Source: Prorocentrum cordatum
Lineage: Eukaryota > Sar > Dinophyceae > Prorocentrales > Prorocentraceae
NCBI GenBank assembly: GCA_963575745.1
Contig: CAUYUJ010003614.1
Location: forward strand, 102,501 to 166,500
Reading direction: 5' to 3'
Length of the DNA stretch: 64,000 bases
Part shown: positions 11,533-22,483 of the stretch, piece by piece
How positions within the stretch are numbered: position 1 is the first letter of the stretch
Layout: every line of letters begins with the position of its first letter
The notes under the pieces: model-generated
The model's database searches: none
Seen by the model: only the letters and a program-made list of their open reading frames with translations
What the model was told of the DNA's origin: nothing
Translations under genes and position numbers: made by a program

Positions 11533-12477
11533 CAAGACTGCAGTGGCGCTTCGCGCCATGCACCTTGGTCCTTGAAGTTTGGTACGCAGGCGGAATAGCA
11601 GGAAGGTCAAGCCGACAATTTAGCGATAACTCCTTGTTGCCTTTTCCGGCATCGCCGATATGATAATGTTTTTCGTTATCCTTCCTCCATGCTTCTTTTT
11701 CCTCATGTTCGCCATACCCTGCGCATTCTCCCTATCCTCCTCAGCTTGTTTTAAGGGAGGCTCCTCCTGGGAGAGCCTCTGGGGGCCTAAAAAAATTGTT
11801 TCAGGCTTTCTTGAGGCCTTCTGGAGGCCACCTGGGCGTATTCTGGGGGCCTCTGGGTGCTTCCTCGGGCCACCCTGCCTCCAACCACGGTCTCCCTGAA
11901 CGACCGGGTCACGATTTGGAATGCTTCGGAGAGCGTCTTGGGGCCATCTTGGGCCGCCATGGGGCTCTCTGAGGGCCATCTTGGACCCGTGTTGTGCCGT
12001 TTTGGAGCTCTCTCGGACTGCCTGGAAGCCCTTTCGGAAGGTTGTGGGGCGATTTTGGAGCCTCCCAGGCGGCTTCGGACGCCCAGAAGACCGCCGTCTT
12101 GGAGCGTCGGGAAGCCGAAAAGAGGAGAACCCCAAGATTCACCAAAAATTGCCAGAAAGTCCATGCTCCATGCTTCTTGCTTCTTGGGAGTGCTCTTGGA
12201 GGCCTCTTTGGGGCCGTCCTGGAGGCCTCTTGGGCTATCTTGAGGTCACGTCGGTCACTCTTGGAGCGCTCTTGCGCTGTCATGGGGGTCTCTGAGACGT
12301 CTCCGATGACCCCTCTGATCGCCCCAGGTGGGCTGCGAAGGCTTGGCAAAACCCCCTGCGAAGCCAGGGGGGCCGCTTCGAGGCCCGCTCGGAAGGTCCC
12401 AAAGCCCCAGATCCCGGGAGTCCGGTTTTTTTTGGGGGGGGTGATGGGTTTTCCCCCCGCCCGGGCTTATAAAAATT
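11533..12477 (+). mobile_element. 0.93-kb unit, arm A1
   Basis: Outer end CAAGACTGCAGTGGCGC with hairpin TGGCGCTTCGCGCCA, abutting a (TA)n tract. The body has TTGG motifs spaced 10-12 bp. The inner end is CCCGGGCTTATAAAAAT. No translated product is recognisable; long frames follow from the repeat and GC bias. It forms a ~0.9-kb inverted pair with A2. Confidence 0.85.
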
Positions 12478-12504
12478 TAGGAAGAGGAGTATTCCTGTTC
12501 TTAT

Positions 12505-13412
12505 ATTTTTATAAGCCCGGGCGGGGGAAAACCCGTCCCCCCCCCCCTCCCGAAACCGGATTCCCGAGATCTGGGGCTTTGGGACCTTCCGAACGGGCCT
12601 CGAAGCGGCCCCCCGGGCCTCGCAGGGCGTTTTGCCAAGCCTTCGCAGCCAACCTGGGGCGATCAGAGGGGTCCTCGGAGACGTCCCAGAGACCCCCAAG
12701 ACAAAACAAGAGCGCTCCAAGAAGCCGTCATACCCCCAAAGATCGCTCCAAACGGTTCCAAGAGGCCTCCAAGAGCACCCCCAAGAAGGCCCCAAGAGGG
12801 AACAATCATTGATTTTACTTAGATCTTTGGTGAATTTGGGGTTCTCCTCTTTTCGGCTTCCCGACGCTCCAAGACGGCGGTCTTCTGGGCGTCCGAAGCC
12901 GCCTGGGAGGCTCCAAAATCGCCCCACAACCTTCCGAAAGGGCTTCCAGGCAGTCCAAGAGAGCCCCAAAACGGCACAACAGGGGTCCAAGATGGTCCTA
13001 AGAGAGCCCCATGGCGGCCCAAGATGGCCCCAAGACACCCTCCGAAGCATTCCAAATCGTGACCGGGGCGTTCAGGGAGACCGCGGTTAGAGGCAGGTTG
13101 GCCTGAGAAAGCCCCAGAGGCTCCCAGAACACGCCCAGGAGGCCTCCAGAAGGCTTTAAGAAAGCCTGAGAACTTTGGTGAGGCCCCCAGAGGTTCTCCA
13201 AGGAGAAGCCTCCGCAAAAAGAGCTGAGGAAGACGGGGAGCATGCTCAGGGTATGACGAGAATGACGAAAAATACTCATGGAGGGAGGATAACGAACAAC
13301 ATTATTATAATGGCGATGCCAGAAAAGGCAGCAAGGACCTTCCTGCCATTTCCGCCTGCATACCAAACTTCAAAGACCAAGGTGCATGGCGCGAAGCGCC
13401 ACGGCAGTCTTG
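12505..13412 (-). mobile_element. 0.93-kb unit, arm A2
   Basis: Reverse-oriented copy of A1. It starts at an ATTTTTATAAGCCCGGGCGG inner end and finishes at CGAAGCGCCACGGCAGTCTTG. A1 and A2 together could form a hairpin with stems near 0.9 kb. Confidence 0.85.
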
Positions 13413-13426
13413 TGTAGATGTATACA

Positions 13427-14371
13427 CAAGACTGCATTGGCGCTTCGCGCCATGCACCTTGGTCCTTGAAGTTTGGTGCGCGGGCGGAATAGCAGGACGG
13501 TCAAGCCGACAATTTAACGATAACTCCTTGTTGCCTTTTCCAGCATCGCCGCTATAATAATATGTATTATGTATCCTTCCTCCATGTTTTTTTCTCTTCA
13601 TTTTCGCCATACCCTGCGCATTCTCCCCATCCTCCGCAGCTCTTTTTTGCGGAGGCTCCTCCTCGGAGAGCCTCTGGGGGCCTCACAGAAGTTGTTTCAG
13701 GCTTTCTTGAGGCCTTCTGGAGGCCACCTGGGCGTATTCTGGGGGCCTCTGGGGGCTTCCTTGGGCCACCCTGTCTCCAACCGCGGTCTCCCTGAAGGAC
13801 GGGGTCACGATTTGGTATGCTTCGGAGGGTGTTTGGGGGCCATCTTGGGCCGCCATGGGGCTCTCTGAAGGCCATCTTGGATCCGTGTTGTGCCGTTTTG
13901 GGGCTCTCTCGGACTGCCTGGAAGCCCTTTCGGATGGTTGTGGGGCGATTTTGGAGCCTCCCAGGCGGCTTCGGACGCCCAGAAGACCGCCGTCTTGGAG
14001 CGTCGGGAAGCCGAAAAGAGGAGAACCCCAAAATTCACCAAAAACCAACAGAACATCTATGATTTTTGCCTTTTGGGGCCTTCTTGGGAGTGCTCTTGGA
14101 GGCCTCTTTGGGACCGTCCTGGAGGCCTCTTTGGCCATCTGGAGGTCACGTCGGTCACTCTCGGAGCGCTCTTGTGCTGTCTTGGGGGCCTCTGGGAGGT
14201 CTCCGATGACCCCCCTGATCGCCTTAGGTGTGCTGGGAAGGCTTGGCAAAACGCCCTGCGAGGCCCAGGAGGCCGCTTCGACGCCCGTCCAGGGTCCCAA
14301 AGCCCCAGATCCCAGGAGTCCGGTTTTGGGGGGGTGACCCCTTTCGCGTTCCGCCCGGATTGTAAAAATAT
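13427..14371 (+). mobile_element. 0.93-kb unit, arm A3
   Basis: Same outer end as A1, separated from the outer end of A2 by only 14 bp containing ATGTATACA. The inner end is eroded to GCCCGGATTGTAAAAATAT and runs into AT-rich microsatellites. Confidence 0.85.
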
Positions 14372-14379
14372 ATCACATG

Positions 14380-14452
14380 GGATATATGTATATATATATA
14401 TGTATATATAAATAAATAAATGAATAAATAAATCAATAAATGAATGAAAAAA

Positions 14453-14483
<31 letters not shown>

Positions 14484-14490
14484 ATATACA
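14380..14490. repeat. AT and AAAT microsatellites
   Basis: (TA)n followed by about 80 bp of AAAT/AATG tetranucleotides at the inner end of A3. Confidence 0.95.
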
Positions 14491-15010
14491 CCCATGCAAA
14501 TGAATCCGAAAGATGCCTGGTGGGTTTGCGGGGGGCCCCGGTCCCCGGAGCCCTCAGAGAACCCCGAAACGGCTCCGGAGGGCCCCCGGAAGGGCCCGAA
14601 ACGGCTGCCGGCCCAAGAGGGCTCCGAGAAGCCCCCGAGGAGCCCCAAACAGCCCCCATGGAGCTCCCAAGCGGCTACCAAGAAGCTTCAAAATTGCTTC
14701 CAACCGAGGGGGGCGAGGCGAGAGGCCCCTCGCAGGCGCACAAAAAAAATGTTTTGACGCTCCGGTGGCCCTGGGGCTGCCCCGCTGCGCCCCCTGCTTT
14801 GCCGCGACGCCGTTCCGACGCCTCCGACGCGGCCCGAGACGGCGCCGCGTTTGCCCGAACCCGCTCCCGCGTCCGCCGCGATCCCGACGCGAATCTTCCA
14901 ACATAGAACAAGCTTCAAGGGATCTACGGCAGTAGCTGGCAGCGTCGCACCACCCAGCGCGCGCCACCATGCGTCGATCCGCCCAACTCCGAGGATTTAA
15001 TCCATGGGTC
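14491..15010. mobile_element. Phased-array insert between microsatellites
   Basis: About 520 bp lying between an AAAT tract and a TA tract, in the loop of the A3/A4 pair. It starts with a GC-rich cap (GGGGGGCCCCGGTCCCCGG), then AACGGCTCCGGAGGGC-type motifs at ~11-bp spacing, then a CGACGC-rich part. Its placement suggests a separate insertion. Confidence 0.5.
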
Positions 15011-15015
15011 CACAC

Positions 15016-15044
15016 TAGTATATATATACATATATATATATATA

Positions 15045-15079
<35 letters not shown>

Positions 15080-15081
15080 TA
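15016..15081. repeat. TA/TATG microsatellite
   Basis: Alternating TA with a few TG interruptions at the inner end of arm A4. Confidence 0.95.
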
Positions 15082-15091
15082 TCCTCTTCTT

Positions 15092-16013
15092 ATATTTTTA
15101 GAAGCCCGGGCGGCCCCCCCCCCGAAAAAAAAACTGGACTCCCGGGATCTGGGGCTTTGGGAACCTCCGGACGGGCCTCGAAGCGGCCCCCCGGGCCTCG
15201 CAGGGCGTTTTGCCAAGCCTTCCCAGCACACCTAAGGCGATCAGGGGGGTCATCGGAGACGCCCAAGAGACCTCCAAAACAGCACAAGAGCGCTCCAAGA
15301 GTGACCGACGTGACCTCAAGATGGCCCAAGAGGCCTCCAGGACGGCCCCAGAGAGGCCTCCAAGAGCACTCCCAAGAAGGCCCCAAGAGGCAAAAATCAT
15401 ATCATAGATTTTCTCTTGTTTTTTTGGTGAATTTTGGGGTTCTCCTCTTTTCGGCTTCCCGACGCTCCAAGACGGCGGTCTGGCGTCCGAAGCCGCCTGG
15501 GAAGCTCCAAAATCGCTCCACAACCATCCGAAAGGGCTTCCAGGCAGTCCAGGAGAGCCCCAAAACGGCACAACACGGGTCCAAGATGGCCCTCAGAGAG
15601 CCCCATGGCGGCCCAAGATGGCCCCAAGACGCTCTCCGAAGCATTCCAAATCGTGACCCAGTCGTTCAGGGAGACTGCGGTTGGAGGCAGGGTGGCCCGA
15701 GGAAGCCCCCAGAATACGCACAGGAGGTCTCCAAAGGCCTTAAGAAAACCTGAACAAACTTTTGTGAGGCCCCCAGAGGCTTTCCAAGGAGGAGCCTCCG
15801 CAAAAAAGAGCTGCGGAGGATAGGGAGAATGCGCAGTGTATGGCGAAAATGAAGAAAAAGAAGCATGGAGGAAGAATAACGAATAACATGATTATAGCGG
15901 CGATGCCGGAAAGGAATTATCGCTAAATTGTCGGCTTGACCGTCCTGCTATTCCGCCTGCACGCCAAACTTCAAGGACCAAGGTGCATGACACGAAGCGC
16001 CACTGCAGTCTTG
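15092..16013 (-). mobile_element. 0.93-kb unit, arm A4
   Basis: Inverted partner of A3, from ATTTTTAGAAGCCCGGGCGG to GCCACTGCAGTCTTG. The outer hairpin is mutated (CACGAAGCGCCAC). It ends directly against a (TA)n tract. Confidence 0.85.
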
Positions 16014-16050
16014 TAACATATATATATATATATATATATATATAAACAAC

Positions 16051-16089
<39 letters not shown>

Positions 16090-16092
16090 ATA
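16014..16092. repeat. TA and AAAT microsatellites
   Basis: (TA)n followed by (AAAT)n, forming the boundary between A4 and the next phased array. Confidence 0.95.
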
Positions 16093-17300
16093 CCGCCCCC
16101 CTGGCCCCGGGCCCCACCTGGATCCCCGGAACATCTCAGGGACGCTCCCGGTACCGCTCCCCCGGCCTTTCCGGGGAGCCTCTCGACAGCGCCCAGGGAG
16201 GGCCCAAGACGCCTCCCAGGAGCCCTCAGAATGCGACAGGATGGTCCAAGACGCTCCCAAGCAGCCCAAGTCGGCCTCCGAGAGACCCCCAGAGAGGTCC
16301 GAGAGGCGTCCCGGGTCGGCCCGAAGAGGCCAAAATCGTCGATGTTCATTGTTTTTGTTCCATGTTTTTGGCTTCTCGCGTTTTCGAGCTTCCAATGGTC
16401 CAAGAGCGCCGAAGAGCCGCCCCAAGACCGCCCACCGAAGAGACCCTCAGGACGGCCCTAAGACGGGCCAAGAAGGCTCCAAGACTGCCGAAGAGGCGCC
16501 CAGGACAGCCCCAGACCACCCCAGAACAGGCCCAAGATGGGCCCAAGAGCGGGAGCAGGATGCTTCCAGAGACCTCCGAGAGGCTTCCGGGACCCCCCAG
16601 AGGCCCCTAACACATGAGGCCCCAAAAAGACCCTGACGAGGCTCCAAGAACAGCCCAAGAGAGCTGCGAGAGCCGTCCCGAGAGAGCCCAAAGAAGGTGA
16701 AACTGTTGATTCCCAATGGTTGTCTAATGTTTTGCGCCTTCTCACGTTTTCCCGCTTCCAACCCTCGAAGGTCGAGGATTTTGAGAGAACAAACAAGAAT
16801 TCCCAGAATTTTATTTTTGTACAAAATGGACAGCCCAAGACGACCCCAAGGAGCCCCCAGAACATAAAGAACGCCCCAACACGCTCCCGCGCAGCCCGAG
16901 ACACTCTTCCGACGGCTCTCCAGGCCTCCAGGAGGCCTCCAGAACCCCCAAGGGGTTCGGAAGATCCCACACCCCTGAGGGGGCCGGCTAACAAAACCCG
17001 CGAGGCACAAACAAAAAACAGCGCCGAACAGCGCCGAGGAACTGGAAAAACATGGAAATCCCACAATTCCTTTTTTTCAACTTTGGGCACCTGTCTACTC
17101 TTGCACAACAGACCACAAATCAGACCCCCCTCACCTCCCCAAGGAAGTCTTTGAGGGTCCCAAATCGTTGAATACCTCAGATGAAATTAATGATTTCTGC
17201 GTTTCCGCACTTCCCCTTCTATACGATTCCGAGGCTAGCGCAGGGCCTCCAAGGGAGTCCCTGGACGCAAGAAGCGACACAAATGTTGTTACATGAGTCA
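16093..17300. repeat. Phased CCAAGA array with GC cap
   Basis: A GC-rich cap (CCTGGCCCCGGGCCCC) is followed by about 1 kb of CCCAAGAC/GGCCCAAGAGG motifs at 10-11-bp spacing. AT-richer linkers such as TTTTTGGCTTCTCGCGTTTT (16,364) and TTTTGCGCCTTCTCACGTTT (16,732) interrupt it. Collagen-like frames across it are artefacts. Confidence 0.75.
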
Positions 17301-17315
17301 GCCGATCAAGCCTAT

Positions 17316-17352
17316 CTAGAACTTGAGCGCACGAAGCGCGCGATGGTTCTAG
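17316..17352. repeat. TAGAAC-capped GC hairpin, copy 1
   Basis: CTAGAACTTGAGCGCACG and GCGCGCGATGGTTCTAG pair imperfectly. It lies exactly between the phased array and a tetranucleotide microsatellite. Better copies are at 31,230 and 43,615. Confidence 0.75.
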
Positions 17353-17361
17353 TGTCTGGGT

Positions 17362-17913
17362 AGATGTATGTATATATGTATATATGTATATTTGTATGTA
17401 TGCGTGCATGCATGCATGCATGCATGCATGCATGCCTATAGGTATGTATGTGTGTATGTATGTATGTATGTATGTATGTGTGCACGTACGTACGTACGTA
17501 CGTACGTACGTATGTATGTATGTATGTATGTATGTATGGATGTATGTGTGTGTATGTATATATATATATATGTGTAGATGTGTATGTATGTGCGTACGTA
17601 TGTATATATGTACGTATGTACGTATGAACGTATGTAGGTATACATGTTTTCATGTCTGTCTGTCTGTCTGTCTGCCTGTCTGCCTGTCTGTCTGTCTGTA
17701 TGTATGTATGTACGTATGTATGTATGGATGCACGTGTGTATGTATGTATGTATGTATGTATGCATGCATGCATGCATGCATGCATGCATGTATGTATGTG
17801 CGTACGTACGCATGTACGTACGCATGCGTGTATGCATGTGTGTATGTATTTAAGTATGTATGTATGCATGCACGTGTGTATGTGTATATAGATATGTATA
17901 GGTTCATGCACAC

Positions 17914-17944
<31 letters not shown>

Positions 17945-17965
17945 CATGTACGTGTATATATATAG
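17362..17965. repeat. TATG/TGCA/TCTG tetranucleotide tract
   Basis: About 600 bp of mixed GTAT, GCAT, CGTA and CTGT tetranucleotides. It has no stop codons in several frames, so long Tyr-Met-Cys-Val and His-Thr-Tyr-Ile frames appear. These are not genes. Confidence 0.95.
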
Positions 17966-18206
17966 ATATGCGTATCTACATCCTGCCTTGGCCGGGGAGG
18001 CATCATTGCGCACGCGCCGTTCCTGGGCCCAGGGTGGGCCAGGCCCGGGGCCGAGAATGTCGTTCCGATCTCGACGCCCGAAGAGCGGGGAGTGCGGGGG
18101 GCGGAGGCCCTTTTCGGGGAGGGGGCGGCCGAACGGCCCGAACGCAGACGCGCGGCCCCGCCGCCGCGGGGGGTCTCCGCGCCAGGCCTGGCAGGAGACA
18201 TTCTTC

Positions 18207-18370
18207 GGGTGTTGCTAGGAGTACCCCTGGCCCAAGGTGCCCCCAGGATTCTCGGGGTGGTCCAAACGGCCTCCAGAGCACCCCTCACGAGGCCCAGAGG
18301 GCCCCAGGGGCCCCAAAATGGAGCGAACAGCTGGGGGCACCTTGGGCGAGGGGCACTTCTAGCAACACCC
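18207..18370. mobile_element. MITE, GGGTGTTGCTAG family, copy 1
   Basis: A 164-bp element with ~35-bp inverted ends beginning GGGTGTTGCTAGGAGTACCC and ending in GGGGCACTTCTAGCAACACCC-type sequence. The copy at 46,767-46,930 has exactly the same length. Confidence 0.88.
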
Positions 18371-19674
18371 AAATTCTAGGGGTGGCAGGTGCTCCCGTGC
18401 TCTATTGACAGGGAGGCGCTCGCGAGCGCGCCGCCCGCTCGGAGATTAGGGCTGCCGCGGGGGCTGACACTGCACGTGCGGTGCCACTGTAGGCCACACG
18501 CAAGAGCGCCCCGGGGCAAGAGCGACCGTTGGTGCGCGGCGTTCCGATCTTTGCACGCGGTGCGACAGCAACGGCTTGCGTGCTTTGGCTTGCTCCACCT
18601 CCCCCCCTCGATGCCCAAAATCCGCGCACCAAATGTCCCTCTGGCCAAGGGTCACTCCCGCGTGTAGCAGCCGGCACTCTTCGAGGGCCCGTGTGGCCAG
18701 GGAAAGTGACACCCCCGTTCAGGTCGGGGGGCGTCGCGAACCCTTGCCCCCCCTTTCGGACGCCCCCGATCAGGACCCAGCTCACCAGCGGGCGTTGACC
18801 TCCAGGCGCGGTGCCCCTCTCCGAGGCTCGAATTCCTGGCCCCATCGGGTCTCCGAGCCGACTCGGCTGCCGAACGGCCCTGGGACCGAGCAGGCACGGC
18901 TGCCAGGCAAAACGGGTCCAAGCCCCCGCCGCCCTGCTGGAGTGGAGCATGTTCGGCTGCCCACTCGGCGGCCGAGTGGGCTCAGACGCCGAGCGGGCTC
19001 AGAGGGGAACCCTGGTTCGCTCGCTTCGTCAGCGTGCCGCTCAGCAGCCAGCCAGTGGCACAGGCGCTGTGAGCCTGCACGCGCAACGTCAGCCTAGGCG
19101 AGCGGACGCGAACCGCCAGCGCGACGGCATCTGCTGGCTGCTGAAGACAAAGCAGTGCGAGACACGAAACCGCACTAAACCAGTGCCGTAATCCCGAGTC
19201 AATTGTGCTCGCATACGAAGTATGCAGATCCGCCACCGTGCCGCAAGACACTGAGTGGGGCGTACGGGCAGACCTTCGAGCTCTCATTATTCAGAATCGT
19301 AACAACTCAAAATCTTAGACCCCCAACTCGCGGAATCCGTGAGCGCTCCTGGACGCTTCTGGACGCCCCCAGAGCTCGTCGCACGATTTCACCAGGACGC
19401 ATCGGCAGAGCGGGTCGGATGTATTAAAGCTTGCAGTACGCCCTAAGACTGGAAAATTGGGCCGTCCTGGGGCTCTCTTGGGGGCTTCATGGGACAACGT
19501 GGAGACCATGGGACCCAACCGCCCAAGAGAGGCTCAAACCGTTGGAAGGTCTGAGGTGCTTGTAGTTACGATTCTCTAAATAAGGCTTGCCTAGAGGGCG
19601 CTCACGGTCAATGCAATCCTCCCAAAACACAAGTGCCTTGGGGTGGGGTCTTTCTTGGCAGCCTCCTGTGGCCA
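18371..19674. other. No confident feature
   Basis: GC-rich sequence with several overlapping frames and no recognised domain. A short stretch of phased TTGGG motifs is present around 19,455-19,500. Confidence 0.45.
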
Positions 19675-20100
19675 TCCTGAGCGTGCCCGCTCGCTTGCAG
19701 CGCACATCCTGCACAGCGCTGGCGCTAAGAAACTCACTGTAATCCAACACTGTCGCGTTACCTGCGATATTGCCTGGCAGCTTGCCAGGAGGCTCGCTCC
19801 AAGCGTGCCCGAGCGAGTCTGGCGTACACAATGCGGTCAGCGCTGTTGCCAAGGAGCTTGCCAGGAAGCTCACTTCAAGTGGCCTCTCGCCCTCGGCAGC
19901 GTTCGTGTTGCCAGCGTTGTTGAGAGTACTAACGCCAGAAAGCTTACTCCGAGCGTGCCCGCTCGCTTGCGGCCCACATCGGGTTGCCGGCGCTGTTGCA
20001 AGGGATTTTTGACAGGACACGCACTCCGAGCGTGCCCGCTCGCTTACGGCGTACACCACATTGCCAGCGTTGTTTCCCAGCAGGCTTGTCCAGAGAGTGC
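19675..20100 (+). repeat. 77-bp tandem repeat, about five copies
   Basis: Units begin CCGAGCGTGCCCGCTCGCTT and contain GCCAGCGTTGTT or GGCGCTGTTGC. Starts at about 19,676, 19,799, 19,876, 19,949 and 20,026 give a period near 77 bp. Each start carries the short inverted repeat GAGCG/CGCTC. Confidence 0.8.
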
Positions 20101-20967
20101 CTGCGGTCTACTTCTCAACACATCCCGCAGCACTGAGTGCCCTGTGGCGGTGCCCACTCGAACGGCGAACGGTAGCTCACCTGTCCCTTCTCACCATTGC
20201 CTGCTGCGATGGTATCACTCTACCGCTGCCGGTTCTGTGCTCGGGGGCATGGAAGCTGGCCAAGCTTCCGTGCCCGCCTTAGACGCGCCTTCAAATATCT
20301 TCCCGCTGACCAGGTACCATTTCGCCTTCACAAGGACACTGGCGAGTACATATTCACCCTCTACATCCTAATTTCTAGTTGGTAGCGGAGCAGATTCACC
20401 CCTGCTCCCACCATGGCCGCCATGCCTCGCCTCGCGTCGACCGCAATTGCCCTGGGTTCTAGACATGATCGTAGTTTTTCGTGGTGGCTCCCCCGACAGG
20501 TATAACGCACCACAACTGCGAGCAATAGAAAAGTACTTCGGGTGTTACGTTGCACTTAGCTCCCTCGAATGAGCCTGTTATCAACACGCCACACTTCGCA
20601 TATCGCCTCCTCCTCCTCCTCTCCTCCTCGGGACCGCCATCTTGTCAGAAAGCTCCGCACTTCAGAACAACTGGGCTAAGCTGTCGCGAAAAATCTGCCA
20701 GCGGCGGCCCACGTGGCCAAACGCGCGCCACCCGGGGGCAGCATCGCGGCAAAGGCTGAAAAATCGCAAGCGGCACAGAGTAGACCCTTACGTCGACTCG
20801 TTGCCGGAGAGTCGGGGTGGGCGAAGGTAGCCCAGCCCCCATGCGTATAAACATGTGAATTACAGGCAAAGGCACAGACCATAGATCTAGACACAGACGT
20901 AAAAAACATCGATGTAATCATTGACATGGACATCCGCCAAGGTTGAATATTGACATAGACATGACCT
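20101..20967. other. No confident feature
   Basis: A plus-strand frame ending at 20,385 reads FKYLPADQVPFRLHKDTGEY with plausible codons, but it has no recognised family and no clear start. The rest shows no repeat family. Confidence 0.35.
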
Positions 20968-21090
20968 CTCGGAGGTCCGCGCACGTGTATCTTATCTGTA
21001 CTGGACCCCCCCTCCCTGGCGCGCGGAGCGGAGCGCGCCAGGGGCGGCCCAGGATCCTGGAGGCGGGGGGTCCAGCGCCACGACCTCCGC
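20968..21090. mobile_element. GC foldback element, copy 3
   Basis: Left CTCGGAGGTCCGCGC, apex GGCGCGCGGAGCGGAGCGCGCC and right GCGCCACGACCTCCGC. The apex has a 5-bp expansion relative to copy 1. Confidence 0.75.
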
Positions 21091-21146
21091 AAGGCCATGC
21101 TCCTGCTGATTCTTTTTCTCGACAGGGGCCCCGGGAGGCACAAAGA

Positions 21147-21206
21147 AGTAGACACACTTGTTGGCGTCGCGGCCCCGCGCGCGGCATCGGGGCGTAGCAA
21201 GCCGAG
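21147..21206 (+). repeat. 60-bp direct repeat, left copy
   Basis: Starts AGTAGACACACTTGTTGGCG. It is identical to 22,424-22,483 for the first 54 bp and for 59 of 60 overall. The two copies bracket 1.28 kb containing a phased array. Confidence 0.85.
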
Positions 21207-21244
21207 GCCAAAGCGGGAGAGCCCGAATCGAAAATCAAAGTCTT

Positions 21245-22085
21245 TCCTTTCACGACGTTTTCCAGAGGCTCCAAGACGCCCCCAGGAGACCCCAACGGGC
21301 TCCCAAAAAGCCCGCAAGAGAATCCAGAACAACCCCAAGAGGCCCGAAACAAGGCCCAAGAGGCCGCAAAACGAGCGGGCCGAAAACCACTCTCTCTCTC
21401 TCTATCCCTCTCTCCTTCTATATGTATTTTTATACTTTTGGATCCGGCGTGTGAGTATAAAAGAGCCTGCGCTGCAGCTTCAGCTCTGCTGGGGGGGAGC
21501 TCCAGCTTACTCCCAGACGGTCCCCTCGCCCAGGAGATTCCCAACACGGGCCAACAAAAAACAAGAGACCGCCGCCCCGACGGTCCAAGAGGGCCTCGAG
21601 TCGCCGAAAAATCGCTCCAAGACGCCCAAGATGTCCCCAAGACAGCTCCAGCAGCCTCCACGACGCCCCAAGAAGCCCTCAAGAGGCCTCCAAAGAGGGC
21701 CTAAAGAGGCAAATGTTGTCCCGTTTCCTTGACTTGGAAAACTAATACTTTCAGCGTGTTCGCCTCTTGAACCTTCACAGTTTCCAAGACGGCCCAAGAG
21801 GGCCCCCAAACAGCCACAGAAAGGCACAAGACGGCCCAAGGCGGCCCAAGACAGCCCCAAGAGGGCCCAAGAGGCGTCCAAGAAGGCTCCAAGACAGCCG
21901 AAGAAGAGTTCACGACGGCCCAAGAGGCCCCCAGGAAGCCTCCAGAGACCCCCAAGAGGCCTCAAGATGGCCTCCAGGCCCCCAATAGGATCCCGAAAGA
22001 CTCCCAAGAAACTCAAGAACTGCCTCCAAGACGCCCCACAAGAGGCCTCCAGATGCCTCCAAGACGCCCCCCTAAAAAGGCAAAC
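21245..22085. repeat. Phased CCAAGA array
   Basis: Motifs such as GGCCCAAGAGGGCCC and CTCCAAGACGCCCC at 10-11-bp spacing, interrupted by a CT tract (21,392-21,420) and AT-richer linkers near 21,425 and 21,735. It lies inside the direct-repeat pair. Confidence 0.8.
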
Positions 22086-22390
22086 GACTGCCTCCAAAAT
22101 CGTCTAAAACGCTCACGTTTGAACAACCATGTGGCAAAACAATTGGATTTTCAATCTCCACTTATTCCGACGTCTTGGGGGTCCTCCAAGAGCGTCCCCA
22201 AAATATTGCGTGCAACAGCTATTTCAGCATTTCATGGTTTTCATGGTGACTCACGCGAGAGCGTCATTTTCGAAGATCCAAAGGTTTCGCAACCGATTTC
22301 CACATGTTCATCTACTGAGGATGTCTCGAACGAGGGCTGTATCTTCAGCATACACGGTCATCCATTCCGATCAGCATCGGGAGCGCGTCG

Positions 22391-22423
22391 GATCGGCGGC
22401 ACTGGCCGGAGGCCACTACAATA
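22391..22423 (+). repeat. Dispersed motif GGATCGGCGGCACTGG, second copy
   Basis: Same string as at 3,972, followed by CCACTACAATA and directly joined to the right 60-bp direct repeat. Confidence 0.6.
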
Positions 22424-22483
22424 AGTAGACACACTTGTTGGCGTCGCGGCCCCGCGCGCGGCATCGGGGCGTAGCAAACCGAG
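22424..22483 (+). repeat. 60-bp direct repeat, right copy
   Basis: Matches 21,147-21,206 at 59 of 60 positions and closes the 1.28-kb interval. Confidence 0.85.

Noticed and set aside
17368-18372. Long Cys-Met-Val and His-Thr-Tyr open frames on both strands
   Set aside because: They are translations of a tetranucleotide microsatellite; both strands are open simultaneously.
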